Positions 11,281 through 22,860 of a stretch of 64,000 bases of DNA are shown here, piece after piece. The notes beneath the pieces are model-generated. The model did not search any database. It worked only from the letters and a program-made list of their open reading frames with translations, and was not told the DNA's origin. Made by a program: the position numbers and the translations under genes. Source of the DNA: Sclerotinia nivalis (taxonomy: Eukaryota > Ascomycota > Leotiomycetes > Helotiales > Sclerotiniaceae); contig JAPEIS010000016.1 of NCBI GenBank assembly GCA_029531795.1, forward strand, positions 1,674,001 through 1,738,000, given 5' to 3'. Position 1 is the first letter of the stretch. The number at the start of each line of letters is the position of its first letter.

Positions 11281-14137
11281 TCACCGATTCCTATCCTCTT
11301 CCCCCCTTCGGGGACTTCTACTTCTTGATCCAGATCCTAAACTCCCGCTTAACAAATTCATCGAACTATCCACCAGCATACCCCTCAAACTTTCTCCTCG
11401 CCTATTAACATGTCTGCCAGCGCGACTTGGTGTAGGGGAAGATATTCCTTGTTCTAGGTCCCTTACAATTTCATCTTCGAGATTGCGGGAAATGGGTAGG
11501 GTTGATGAAGAGGATGCATTTACAATTTCTGCTGCTTGAGCTTGTATATCATCATCACTGTCGTCATCATGGTACGCTTCATAGCGTGGAGAAGAAGGTG
11601 ATCCTCGAGCGAGAGAACGGACGACATCACCCTTGCAGATAGGACATGTTCGGCGACGTGTTGTTAACCAAGGTGTTCTAGCAAATTTATTAGTTATTTA
11701 AAATCATCAATGGGAATGAAGAAGGTAGGACATACATGCAATCCACGTGGAATTCATGGCCACATGGTAAACTCATGACTTGACTAACGCCATCCACGTA
11801 TTCTTCTAAACACACTACACACTCTATTTGCTTTCCCATATATTTCTTCCATTGACTAGGTGATCCAACATTTTTCTCATGCTCATTAGGCTGAGGTGCT
11901 GTGAGCGTGGGTACTTGTAATGGGTTTGAATTGACACGAGCAATATCTCCAGGCTCTGGTATGCCCGTTGTCGTCCGTGATCTCGGACGAGGTCTGCTGG
12001 GTGTGGTATGTGAAAGAAGTGGGGTGGTTGCTGAGGAACTGGTTGGGGATGGCACCGTCGGGGATCGATTGCCAGGTGTATTAATAGTTTGATAAGTTCT
12101 GACGGGTAATCTTTCGACAACCGATTTAGGTGCTCTCCAACGACGTCTCCTTATACGAGATCTGAGCAGCAGCAACGCGTAAACCACGGTCAAAGTGACC
12201 AATGGACTGACAACTAGGACTAATAGAGTGTCGAGGAATGGGCTAGCTCCGCTGGTGGGTGTTAATGTAACCCAAAGTCCATCTTCCTCATCTTCTCCAT
12301 CATTATCATCCTCTTCGTTCTCATCGTCTATATCAACATTGCCAGTACTGCTTGATCCTGGCGCAATGAACTCAAAATCCTCTTCATCGTCACCAAAGAT
12401 AGTTGTCAAAATACCCTTAGTTTTGCTACCAACTGAGCTGGACTTTTCTGCTGTCTCCTTAGCCTTGGTCTTGGCCTTGTCCACATCTGAAGCGACTTTA
12501 GGGGCGTATTCTCCACTACCTGGTGTAATACTCCCACCTCGTAATTTAGGTGTGACTTCAGTCTCTTCTTCGGCGATACTACCTGAATTCTTCTTGCCTG
12601 CCTTTGTCGGCTGTGGTGATTCATTTTTGGCCTTATTTGTGTCAGACTTTCCCCCTGTCTTGGTTGTACCTGTTTTCGAGTTCTTTTCGGAATCCTTGCT
12701 ATCAGATGACCCTACTAAATCTGGGTCACGCCAATCCTGAACACCAATAACAAAATCATCCCCCGATGCAGCCTTGTTTGAATCCTTGCTAGTTTGTTGC
12801 GACTTCTTGTCTGCATCCGCCTTTTCCTGACCGGTGAGTTTGGCAGTGGATATTTTCTTCGTGCCGGCATTGTCATCGTCCTTCCAGTCATCAACAAGAA
12901 CCCAATCAAGTTGACCACTGCTCGGTGGTCGACTGCTGTCCTTTACAGAACCTCGTCCACCAGCTCCATAGAACAACGACTTAAACCAACCTGGTTTCTG
13001 TGTTTCGATTGTTGTAGTTTTCTCCTCAACTTTTGAAGATGCTTTTTTAGACGACTTCTTCAAATTCGTTCGAGCTGCCTTTGTAGCTTTGGGCGTTGCT
13101 GGGGTAGCTGTAAACGTGGGCTGGGATTCCTTCGTCTTCTTCTTTTTCGAAACGTTCTTCGACTTATCATTCTTTTGAACCTTCAATGTCGCCTTACCAC
13201 TTTCATCCAGCGCATCTTCCTTATAGGCGCCCGGCCCTATGAGAGAAGAAAGTAAATGTGCCGTGGTACGAGATGTAAAGATGGCTGGTATGGTGACATT
13301 TGATGTATCGCCCCGAGCATACATCTGAATTAGCGGTCCGCCACTTTTGTCGTCACCGACAATTAAAGCAATCCCACCCCTACGCTGTACCCATTTGACC
13401 TTTTCCAAAAATCCACAACCTCCACGGCTCAATAATACAACCTTACCAGCGATTTCCGCACCTTCCTGTATAGATTGAATATCTGCATGATTTGCCTTCA
13501 GATCCGTGGGTAGCTTGTTTGTATGTTTTGATACTGTTGATCCCGGTAGAGGATGATGAAGGTAATCATCGGTACCGTCGTCGGCTGAGGGCTCTCCAAC
13601 ATTATCTTTACTCTTCGCAGAACTGCCCGACGTACGATCGATGAAAGTTTTGTCATCCTCATGTGCTCTCTTGTTTGTTTTCGATTTACTCGCAGTCGTC
13701 GCAGATTTATCATCTCCAGATTTAACTCCTTCTATCGCGCCAGACTTTGCAAAATTATCGACCCAACCCGGCACATCACTACAACCTAATTCGCCTTCAG
13801 CCCCGGAGGCAACAGGACCTTGCCGTATGCTATCATCTCCAAACCCACTCCCTATCCACAACTGTCCTTTTAATCCTTCGTTGGGTAATAAAGGCCCAAA
13901 GGCAGCAGGCCTCGCCAGGAAAGCAGTCGTATTATCATTCGTGAGAGTTATGATTGCATTAGGAGGGAAGAGCGAGAATGGAGCTCGGAAGGAGAATAAT
14001 GATTGTATGCCACTCTTGCGGGTTGTCGTAGAAGCAGCTACATTCTGCGGTGAATGAGAGGACCGCAGAGATAAAAATGTAAGGAAGAAAGTAGTAAGGA
14101 GGAAGGCAATAATTATTACAATTCTTGGTGGTCGCAT
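11281..14137 (-). CDS. PA-TM-RING E3 ubiquitin ligase
   Basis: Exon 1 is 14137-11736 and exon 2 is 11677-11281, separated by a 58-bp intron (GTATGT donor, TTTGCTAG acceptor); the product is about 932 residues. Splicing completes the RING-H2 finger: CVVCLEEY (about 772), LPCGHEFHVDCI, then TPWL...TCPIC from exon 2. The N-terminus has a signal-anchor-like hydrophobic run (residues 6-24). Protease-associated (PA) domain motifs follow, including GKVVLLSRGGCGFLEKV near 232 and VTIPAIFTS. A long Lys/Ser/Thr/Asp-rich linker leads to an acidic run and a membrane segment near 630-655. This order (PA, membrane span, RING) matches the GRAIL/RNF13 family, where the PA part faces the lumen and the cytosolic RING ubiquitinates membrane or vesicle cargo. 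The linkers are much longer than in animal members. Target unknown. Confidence 0.9.
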
Positions 14138-14453
14138 GATGGATATCGTATTCTTGAACTAAACTTCAAAGCTCAAATATCTTGAAGGGCAGCCGACAGT
14201 ACAATCCTTCAGCTCTTCAGCTGGATTTCGCACCAGCTTGATCGCATCCGACTTGATCGAAAGGGACCGTCGTAAAATATGTTTGATGCAAAATACAAAC
14301 AAAACCGTTGTTGTTAGGGGAAATTAATAAGGTTGAAGTTGGTTAAAGCCGTCGTGGGTTGAAATACACCAGCGGAATTTGAGCCACAAAAAGGTTGTTG
14401 GTAGGCGAGTGGGATGAATCAGTTGTTGTCTATCACACATCTGGCTCACACAA

Positions 14454-14487
14454 GGGATTTGTGGATTTGTGGATTTGTGGATTTGTG
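14454..14487. repeat. octamer minisatellite (GTGGATTT)n
   Basis: Four tandem copies of an eight-base unit, the last one imperfect. The same octamer in the reverse orientation forms another array at 24365-24418. Confidence 0.9.
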
Positions 14488-14770
14488 GCTTGTTTACAAT
14501 AACAGAAAGAGGAGAGGGGGTTGATGACATGGCAAGTTTAATTTATTCTGTATAAAATCATTCACGGAGTAAATGTATGCATTACCCCGCTGGTTTTCTA
14601 CTTTCACTTCAACTCTTATATACGATCATTTTGATTTGTGTTCCCATGCCAGCGAGCCATAAGGTACTAATAACTAGGTGGTTCTACCCAACACAAAGAG
14701 ATGTAAGTTTTCTATGCTGGAGTGTAGCGGTACCGTAGCAGTGAATATCAATCAATGATGACCTGACCAA

Positions 14771-14796
14771 TGAACATGAACATGAACATGAACATA
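14771..14796. repeat. (GAACAT)n hexanucleotide repeat
   Basis: Four copies of GAACAT in tandem in the ligase-aquaporin intergenic region. Confidence 0.9.
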
Positions 14797-16460
14797 CCTA
14801 GTACGGAGTGGTAAAGTCGTATTTGAAATTAGTGGGATGTCATCGACTTATATAAGTAGTAAGTAAGGATCAATTCCCCTCTCCAAACAGGAAATCGTTG
14901 TGGCTGTGTCTAGAACTTATTCCGTATACTATTATTATTACTCGTAGAATTTTTTATCCAAAATCCCACACTTTACCATGGACGAAAAGCTTGTTTCTGT
15001 GGATCTTTGAGCTAGTACTCAAGTAGTATACCCATATTTCTCTCGTATGTTTTGCATTCATCTTCGTATTTCTTTCTAAAATCATTTTCATTAGTTGGTA
15101 CCGGTGAGTCGTCGAGTAATCAGGGATTCATTCTATACTTTGGCTCATATAACTTTCTTTCCAGTTGAGTTTATACTCAGTCGTTCAGTCGTATACACTC
15201 CTGAAAGATCGTTTGCGAAAGCCTAAGTCGATCGACTCCTTTCCAACACAGCAAGGCGAATCCCTATGGTCCTTCCTGAATGAAGGCAGCTACAGAATGA
15301 AAACTCTTTCTTTTTCACTGAAAGATATTAATCCTGTGGCTTTGGCATTCACATTCACATTCTCCTTTCTTCCAACACAGGATAATTTAACAACAGCCAC
15401 CTCTTTCGTCAGCGAGCCAGATTACGAGTCTTGTACAAAAGATTGGAATTTATTGTCAAGATTATCCATTTTCTCTGATCGCAATCAAGAAAGCGATTCT
15501 TTCATATCTCACTCGATCTAGTTCCTCATTCCTTGATATGCCATATATCAATTGGGTCAATTCGTCCATTTTATCAAGATCATTTAAGCCATCCACTATC
15601 TTCTACCTACTGTCTGACACTACGTCAATGACTTTGAATCAATACGTGCAGCTTCAAATTCCACGCAGACTCATTTTCTTTTCAGATGGCCTATGGGTAT
15701 GGTTACTGGAGCCGTAGTTACTGTCATTACTTGGTAGTCCAAGTAATTTCAAGTAATTACTGTATTCCAGCCACATCAAGACCCCTTCCATGTCTTGAAA
15801 ACTTCTATATGGAAAGTTTATTAGACGTAGCGTGATCTGTCAAATACCCTATCATTACTTTTCTAATGCTCTTCACGAGTTTTCAATGTTGTCTATGAGC
15901 CTTTCAATTCCTCTTTTGATAGCCTATGTCTCCATCTAGGCTTGAGAACGAGCCATCACCCGCTTTGAGCTACAGTTGGCTCATTTCAAGCCGTAATTGA
16001 TTCAATCATTTCCGCATTCATGTATCGGATTACAAGCTGATCGGAGAGATATCTGCTACAAGATCATCATTTTCCGTAGTATAATTTATTTGCGGCTTTG
16101 TCTAATTTCCCGACATTTTTTACGATACAAAGGACTAGACTTTTCATACTACTACGTCAAAACCCTATCAAGTCTCCGGCTTCGTACATCCGACGTATCT
16201 GTAATGCCCCTCGCGGATCTATGTATTCGCAATCGGTTATACTATTGCTTTATAGTTTCAAGATCTGCAGTTTTATCTCGGCGATGCGGGGTTTTCTTTG
16301 TATCATTTTCAGCCCCTCGGCTCTCTTTGTTACTGCATTCATCTTTCGTGATGCATTGCATTGAGTTACAACAATATAAATAGACAATTTATTTAATTCA
16401 CATTCTCTACCCTGTTGTATTGCCCTCCTCATCCAATTCTTCATCACTCAACTAGCCATC

Positions 16461-17952
16461 ATGAACATCAACGAACCGAGACGCGGTGGTGGTTTTGTGC
16501 TACCTTTTTTCAACGACAGTAAAAGGTCACGAGAGCCTCATGCGGGCAGAGATTCATTACAGTCAAATCGAAATCATTTCACTGGCTGGATACCAGATAC
16601 AGTCAGTTACACAACAACTCCACTCAGAAACGGCCATAGATGGCTTCACTCGCACAATAAGACACGTAATCATTTCGTGGCAACGACGGCAGAATTTGCC
16701 GGAACGACCCTCTTTCTCTTCTTTGCTTTCTCAGGTACCCAAGTGGCTCTCTTAGCAACACCAGCCAACAACTCGAACATCGTCGGAACCCCAAGCGATC
16801 CTGCCCAATTACTCTATATATCTTTATGTTTTGGTTTTTCTCTGGCAGTTAATGCTTGGGTTTTCTTCCGTATCAGTGGTGGTCTTTTTAACCCTGCCGT
16901 AAGAATATTCATTCCCTTTCCCGTTTTTCCTTGCCCAATGGAATACCGTCTAATAATCTATAGGTCACAATAGGCATGTGTCTCGTCGGCGCTCTCCCAT
17001 ATCTACGAGGCCTTTTCCTATTCATAGCTCAAATCGTTGGTGGTATCACAGCTGCTGCCCTTGTTTCTGCTCTCTTCCCTGGTCCCATAACATTTAGAAC
17101 CACTTTGGGAGGCGGAACATCAATCGTTCGAGGTCTTTTCATTGAGATGTTTCTTACTGCTCAATTGGTCTTTACGATCTTTATGCTTGCGGCTGAAAAA
17201 CACAAGGGAACTTTTATTGCACCAATTGGTATCGGTCTTGCTCTATTCATTGCTGAACTTACAGGTATACACCACCATCTTTCACTCCCGTTCATATTGC
17301 CTAACTTTCCACACATTATCACCTAAATCCGCTAAACCTTCATAAATTCTAACAACTCCCAGGCCTTTACTTCACCGGTGGATCCGTCAACCCCGCTCGC
17401 TCCTTCGGGCCATCCGTCGTCTCCGGCCAGTTCCCCGGCTACCACTGGATTTACTGGCTCGGACCTTTTCTCGGCGCAATTCTCGCCTCTGCCTTCTACA
17501 AATTCATAAAGGTACTCGAGTACGAAACCGCAAATCCAGGTCAAGACGCTGGTCGAGTTGGTGAAACTTTTGACTCTCAAGCCCATTCTATGAATAAAGT
17601 TAATTTCGCGGAAGAGGGAATGGTTGGTAGGGAATTGGATGGAAGTGGAGCTAGTCATGTTCATGGGACGGATAAGAATTTTGGGACTCCGAAGGAATAT
17701 GGAACGCGGAGGAGACCATTTAGTGATAGTCCTGCACCACCACATCCGAATGATCAGTTTGCAGGATTGAATGGGGGAGGGATGCATGGGGATGAGTTTG
17801 CTGCTAGGGAGAATGGTGGAGAGGGTGGAGTCAGAAAAGATAAGAGGGATAGTGAGGGGACTTTGGTCGACAACGGGAAGAAGAGTGCTATGAGGGGTGG
17901 AGCGGGTGTGATGGAGTCGGGTGCGAATGCAAGTGGAGGTGCGACAGGATGA
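16461..17952 (+). CDS. aquaporin / MIP-family water or glycerol channel
   Basis: Three exons, 16461-16898, 16964-17264 and 17363-17952, give about 442 residues. Introns are GTAAGA...CTATAG and GTATAC...CCCAG. Both pore signatures are visible: GGLFNPAV (NPA near residues 144-146, exactly at the first splice junction) and GGSVNPARS (near 256-259), with the selectivity-filter Arg following the second NPA. Hydrophobic segments fit six membrane spans plus two half-helices. The N-terminus (about 75 residues) and the C-terminus (about 140 residues after the last span, Gly- and Asn-rich) are long cytosolic tails, as is common in filamentous fungi. It should move water or small solutes across the plasma or an internal membrane; the substrate cannot be told from these motifs. 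The C-terminal tail changes from C-rich to G-rich sense sequence. Confidence 0.93.
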
Positions 17953-18553
17953 AATTTGAGAGATAATACTTGCTCAGAGTATCGGGCTAGGGATAGGAGT
18001 GCAAGGTGAGGAGTTTTATGATAAATGAAGGGATAATGAAGCGGAGACTGGGTTTCGTATGGATGGATGGGACTCATCGGTTTAATATTAAGAGTTATGT
18101 GATCATTCAATTCTATATGCGTCACGAGATGGCTTACAGGTATGGCGTTATAGTTAGCGCAGTAACAGTACTTCTTTTGTAATGAACTGGTATAGTATTA
18201 AGGATTATTGAAATCAGAAACCTTTCTTAGTCTTTTTCTATATAAGATCCAAACACTAGATTCAGCCGAAGTACAATCATTAGAAGTTTCCCGTCGAATC
18301 TTTACGCAGCAGCAGGATGAGGATGAGGATGAAATGTTACAAAAACCTTATTTGTTATCTTTTTCTACATTTAAACAAAAATGGACGAACTTCAAATTTT
18401 AGATTCGAGTTTGAAATGGTAGTTATAAAGAAAGGGAGGGTGCGTGGGGGTTTGAAAACCCTTTTCTCCCGAATCTTAAAACGTTCTAATAAGTCTTGGT
18501 TATTTTTTGTTTATTCTTGATCTGCCTGCCTCTTCCTCAAGTTGAAGAATTTA

Positions 18554-18584
<31 letters not shown>

Positions 18585-19323
18585 TAGTCGAGGGGAGGAG
18601 AGAAGACGAAAGAAGAGGAGGGGATTTTTCACTCGGTGCTTGGTTTGGAGTAAGGATAATTAACCTTATAACTAAGTATAGACTATAATACTACTATAAG
18701 ATTATTATATTTGACTTTATGATTTAAATTCTTATATGTATATGAATACTGGCCTAGTGGAATATAGTATTGATGCAAAATCGGTTATTCGGGTGGATAG
18801 GGTGGAGAAGTAGATGGGGTGTTGAAGGGTTGAAAAGTTTTCGGTGTTGGGGAAGAAGAGGGAAGAAAGGAAATACTGTTTACCTTCAAAAACTATATAT
18901 TGATGAATCAGTTACTGCACCGAATAATGGTGTTATTCAATCAATAGCATGTCAAGTGTTTATTGATGACTGATTGATCGACTTGATTGAATGATTGAAT
19001 ATCCATTCTACTCATCATCACTTTATAATTATGTTTCTACGTATCATAATCCGCTTGATTCAGAGAGTTAGTTGTATTAATCAATACTCATGCTTGTTAA
19101 CCTCATTTGCTTATTTCAATTTTAACTTCACAGTGATGATAAATCGAGGTATGAATATAAGGGTTATAAAGTTATTTTTTGAAAAGTCAGGCTATTATTA
19201 TTATTTACTATCCGAGCTCCAGGCCCTGAAGTAAAGATTCACTCCGTCGACTTTAAATTCATGATCAGCTACTTTTGGATTCCAGAACCCATCCCAGTAA
19301 TGATCAAAGAGGTTGGACCTCTA
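17953..19323. other. intergenic, no gene seen
   Basis: Region between the 3' ends of the aquaporin and of the small CxxC-containing gene. Only short low-complexity frames are present. It contains the TTC run listed separately, and an AT-rich stretch near 18,655-18,760. It should hold both transcripts' terminators. Confidence 0.6.
18555..18584. repeat. (TTC)n microsatellite
   Basis: About ten uninterrupted TTC triplets, followed by purine-rich sequence (GAGGGGAGGAG), giving a local Py/Pu switch. Confidence 0.9.
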
Positions 19324-19863
19324 TTATCTGCTTCTGCGTCCCCTCCCGCCTCCGCTAGGACCTGCAGGTCTTGATGTATTGGGACTTTCTTCCTTGATTT
19401 CCTGCTCACTATCAGACTCAAGTTTGAACCCAGTATCTCTTGTTTCTTCAGCGAAATCCTGGAATTGAGGGGTTTCCGCCATTCTCGGTCTTGCAACCTC
19501 ACCTATCTCTTCATCTGGCGCCCGCTCCGGAGCTGCTCTGTATCCTTGACGTCGACGTCCCGCTCTGACTCGTCGAAGGTCTTCCTCCCTTGAATGTCTC
19601 GCAATGTCCAGCGCTTTCTTTTCGCACTCTGGACATGCTCTTTGCATGTTTATGGCAATTTGTTCCGGATCTTCAATCTCTTGTCGAGTGTTTGTGGGCG
19701 CCATCACATGAAAACGTACGTCGAGGCCCAACTGTTGCGCGGCCATGGCCAAACGTTGCGCATCCGGGCATATTTTGAGGCTGATGAATCTCATGCGAGG
19801 CTCGTCTTCGGATTCCTCGTGCCAGTCGCTGCAACCAAACTCTGCATACGTTCGGATACACAT
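19324..19863 (-). CDS. small Cys-containing protein of unknown function
   Basis: A 179-residue protein I do not recognise. The N-terminal half looks folded: MCIRTYAEFGCSDWHEE, then SLKICPDAQ, and a CPECEKKALDIARH segment near 100, giving four to five cysteines including one CxxC pair that could bind a metal. The C-terminal half is charged and disordered, ending in a Gly/Arg-rich GGGRGRRSR tail. The ATG lies directly after a consensus splice acceptor (CATCACAG|ATG, with CTAAC branch) and a GTAAGT donor is found at 19919, so a 5'UTR intron at 19864-19919 is likely. This supports the start choice. No ATG occurs in the upstream exon frame. Confidence 0.6.
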   Translation of the reverse strand: MCIRTYAEFGCSDWHEESEDEPRMRFISLKICPDAQRLAMAAQQLGLDVRFHVMAPTNTRQEIEDPEQIAINMQRACPECEKKALDIARHSREEDLRRVRAGRRRQGYRAAPERAPDEEIGEVARPRMAETPQFQDFAEETRDTGFKLESDSEQEIKEESPNTSRPAGPSGGGRGRRSR

Positions 19864-19919
19864 CTGTGATGCGTTAGAATTGTTGGTTGTATGTAAGGTT
19901 AGGTGAGGATGTTACTTAC
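19864..19919 (-). other. probable 5'UTR intron ending at the start codon
   Basis: On the minus strand the interval starts GTAAGT and ends CATCACAG, with a branch-like TTCTAAC about 12 bases before the acceptor. The next base is the A of the ATG of the downstream gene. Confidence 0.65.
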
Positions 19920-20015
19920 AATGTCTGGTCGAGGTGGATATGTTTTTCTTTTAGGAGAGTAAAATATTGAATCGAAATAGAGTTGGATGTCGAAGTAGAG
20001 TAGAATATTCAAGTA

Positions 20016-20103
20016 AGTTGAAGAGTTGAAGAGTTGAAGAGTTGAAGAGTTGAAGAGTTGAAGAGTTGAAGAGTTGAAGAGTTGAAGAGTTGAAGAGTTG
20101 AAG
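20016..20103. repeat. octamer minisatellite (GAAGAGTT)n, about 11 copies
   Basis: Near-perfect tandem copies of an eight-base unit in the leader or promoter of the gene at 19324-19863. The minus-strand frame through it reads a repeating STLQLFNS peptide but has no ATG. Confidence 0.95.
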
Positions 20104-21250
20104 CAATATATACTGGTTAGTTGGTCAGTGATATTAGTCAATCATAGAAATCAAGAGTTTATTGATGATTTGACTGATTGATATTTCCATTCTATTCATC
20201 ATTTTTTCACATTTCTAATATACAGTCAACCCGCCTCTTATGCCCTGCTATATGTATCATACTCGCTTCCGGTTAAAATGATTCAGGGGGTAAATTAGAA
20301 CTATCCGATTGTCAGAGTGGTCAATCAGTCAAACAGTCAGTTAGTCAGTCAGCCAGTCAGTCAGTCAGTCAATTATCAGCGAGCCTCTCATTTTCAATTA
20401 ACTGACTGACTGATTGGGAAAAAAAGACTTTTTTGCTAACGACTTAACTTTGATCAATCGCAGAATTAGCTAATGTATAATCCTTACTTGTTACAGGTAT
20501 CCTTGAAAAAATGAAGATATATTTCTTCTTTTCTTTTTTGTATCTTTCATTATTCTAATTCATCGAATTCGGTTACTTTCTCAAAAGAATAGTATACGAG
20601 TCATCTCATCATGATTGGAATTGGAAATGAATAAGAATAATTTCTACAACAAGTGTTCAGAAAATTCCTTCAAAATATCACGAAACCCCCTATAAGATGA
20701 CTCCAAAATTGAGAAAATCGGAGAATTATCCCACTGATATATTTCTGATCTGCGAAGAGAAAATCCCGACAGACTGGATGAATGGTTGTAGAACTTCAAT
20801 TAGCTCCACTTCCGTTACCTGCTGTCAGTCAGCACCGTTAAGCAGAGTGAGTTTTTGACCACTCTATTAATTACTTTCAGGTCTGCATTTGCTTGTTTTA
20901 ATTCCACGGCGATATCACGTCACATTGGGGCATGAATATATAATAATGACAAAGTCATATTTTCCTAAAGTCAGGCTAGTTACTTTTTTCATGCATCAAG
21001 TGCAGTGTTAAAAACAAGTTCTCCTTTACCTCCGGCGTCCCATATCATATGTATCCCTTCTGAACCAGGCCTTTTACTAGCTTCAAGCATTAGAATCAGA
21101 GTCAAAAGAAAAAAACCAGCTTTTCTCCCTTCCCTTCCTCCACTTCCATCGCTTATGAACCGAACCTTGACCATACTCCTGAATCACAATCTAATGCCCA
21201 TACATTGTAGTACTTGTTGATGCACCGATTCAGCAACCATACCTCGTTCC
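20104..21250. other. intergenic, no gene seen
   Basis: Contains short runs of CAGTCAGTCAGT (20,336-20,375), and TTGA/TGACTGACTGAT near 20,400, and AT-rich sequence. No convincing frame or RNA gene is visible. The right part is the 3' flank of the CaaX-protein gene. Confidence 0.55.
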
Positions 21251-21688
21251 CTACAGAATTAGGCAGTCGCGATTTTTGCTTCCGCTTCTGCTTCTGCTCT
21301 TGCCGCGACGTCTACCTTTTGAGCGCGATTTTCGCTCTCCAGCGACATCTCCGGGCACCGCTGCCGAGTATCGGGCAGGGTTTTCCGTACTGGAAGCATT
21401 GTGGTATCGATCTTGTGCGTCACGTAATTGAGTAGCGGTTATACCACATGAATGTGTAGTTGCTGCTGGTTCAGGACGCACTAGTTGGTGTGGGCGTGGT
21501 ACCTGTTGGACATTTTGGTAGATACTATCTGAGGGTTGATATGATGCTGATGATGTTGCTGTATGACCTGGTTGGGTTGCCTGTTGCGGATCTTGGTAGG
21601 CACCACTTGAGGGCTGAACTGATGCTGATGACGCTGGAGTGCGAGTTGGGTTGTTTGTCTGTGGGACATTTTCGTAGCGGTGACTCAT
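21251..21688 (-). CDS. small CaaX-box protein with Gln/Ser/Pro repeats
   Basis: An intronless 145-residue protein of unknown family. Residues from about 20 to 70 contain two imperfect repeats of the type SSAS-[VY]-QPS...YQ-[DN]-x-QQ. The C-terminus is a strongly basic Ser/Arg/Lys tract (ERKSRSKGRRRGKSRSRSGS) followed by the last four residues CLIL. C-a-a-X with X=Leu is a geranylgeranylation signal, and a polybasic stretch next to it is the usual second signal for plasma-membrane targeting in Ras/Rho proteins. There is no GTPase domain. I infer a lipid-anchored peripheral membrane protein. The start ATG at 21688 is the first in frame. Confidence 0.55.
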   Translation of the reverse strand: MSHRYENVPQTNNPTRTPASSASVQPSSGAYQDPQQATQPGHTATSSASYQPSDSIYQNVQQVPRPHQLVRPEPAATTHSCGITATQLRDAQDRYHNASSTENPARYSAAVPGDVAGERKSRSKGRRRGKSRSRSGSKNRDCLIL

Positions 21689-21949
21689 TTTGGCTGTTGA
21701 CTACGCTTATTTGACGAGGATAGAGTGTTCGAATAGGACTAGATGTTCGAACAAGATGGAGTGTTGGAGTCGGATAGAGTGCTGGAGCAGGTTTGATATG
21801 TTTGATTTTCGACTTCGCTGGAGGATGTATGCCTTGTATGAAGATGAAGAAGAAAGGGAAGGGAATGGGGGATCCTCGAGCCTTAAGAGCACTTTAGAGA
21901 GGCAGATTCCGCGCCAACGTTTGCAATTATCAAGAGGATTCTGACTGAT

Positions 21950-22860
21950 TTAAACATTTGAAGTATGATTAATATGTCGAAATGGGTATGAAAGGACACT
22001 TTCATTAATATAAATGCCATGTCCAGTCGTCGAAACTACTCGAAGCGTTATTTATGTATCAAAAAGAGTATGAAATAACTGTGTAGATTGATATTTCTGC
22101 TATTCACAGTCATGAGGAAAGAGTTAATGAATGATATTGTTGTTTGGAGCCTCATTTGTGCGTAAAAATGGGCATGATATGACTGTGTAAAGAGATATTG
22201 CTGTTTTATGACAGGCATTGGGATTCGACGCATCGTTTATATCTCACACCGGCATAAAATGACTATGTGGAATGATAATACTGCTACTTCCAGTCATTAA
22301 GCAGGGCTTATGAATGAAAAAGTAGCTATTTGACACATCATTAATGTTTAAAATAGAGTATAAAGTAACTTTGTAGACTGGTATTTCTGGTATTTTCAAC
22401 CACCGAGAAGGACTTATGAGTGGTAACACCATTTGATGCATCATTGATATATCAGTATGAATATGGAATAACACTTCAACTGATATAAATGAAACTTCCA
22501 ATCATCGAGCAAGGTTTATAAATAATATAACTGCTATTTTGAGCCACCAAGAGGGATTTGATAACTGAAATTGTGGCTTGAAGGATCATTTATATATAAA
22601 AAATGGTATGAAATAACATTTCAACTAACATGACTGGAACTTCCATTCATAACATTACCGCTACTTGCGGTAATCGAGAAGGAGCTATGAATGAAAAATT
22701 GCCATTTAACTCATTATTTATGTGTCAAAATGGATAGTTCTACCACTGCTACTTTCAGTCATCGAAACATCAGGAGAAATCTATGAGTGAAAACTGCCTT
22801 TTGAAGTATCATCAATATCTAGGGGAATATGAATCATTTCCAATCACAATCACTTAAAGG
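21950..22860. repeat. degenerate tandem array, ~100-140 bp unit, about 8 copies
   Basis: The same order of short motifs recurs: 'ATTTAT[A/G]T.TCAAAA' then '[G/A]TATGAAAT[A/G]AC' then 'CTGCTA.TT.CAGTCATCGA' then 'AAGG..TTATGAATGA' and 'TTTGA.GCATC'. Examples start near 21950, 22049, 22152, 22233, 22336, 22438, 22584 and 22700. Copies are diverged, with spacing from about 80 to 145 bp, so this is an old minisatellite-like array. No protein frame spans it. It lies between the CaaX gene and a gene-poor stretch. Confidence 0.75.

Larger units (their letters stand above)
14138..16460. other. intergenic between divergent ligase and aquaporin genes
   Basis: This 2.3-kb region holds the promoters of the RING ligase (left, minus) and the aquaporin (right, plus). 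Two short repeats are listed separately. Near 15,718-15,770 the tetramers TTACT and AAGTAAT recur (GTAGTTACTGTCATTACTTGG... CAAGTAATT). Open frames at 15165-15521 and 15997-16383 show no domain, signal or splice logic and are left uncalled. Immediately before the aquaporin ATG is a pyrimidine-rich leader. Confidence 0.6.

Noticed and set aside
11204..11539. 111-codon plus-strand frame
   Set aside because: It is antisense to exon 2 of the RING ligase, whose splice restores the zinc finger.
12195..12740. 181-codon plus-strand frame, Ser/Val/Leu-rich
   Set aside because: Antisense shadow of the ligase's charged linker.
15165..15521. 118-codon plus-strand frame in the aquaporin promoter region
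   Set aside because: No domain, signal peptide or splice context.
21950..22860. CRISPR array
   Set aside because: Units are diverged and contiguous, without identical repeats and unique spacers, and the host is eukaryotic.
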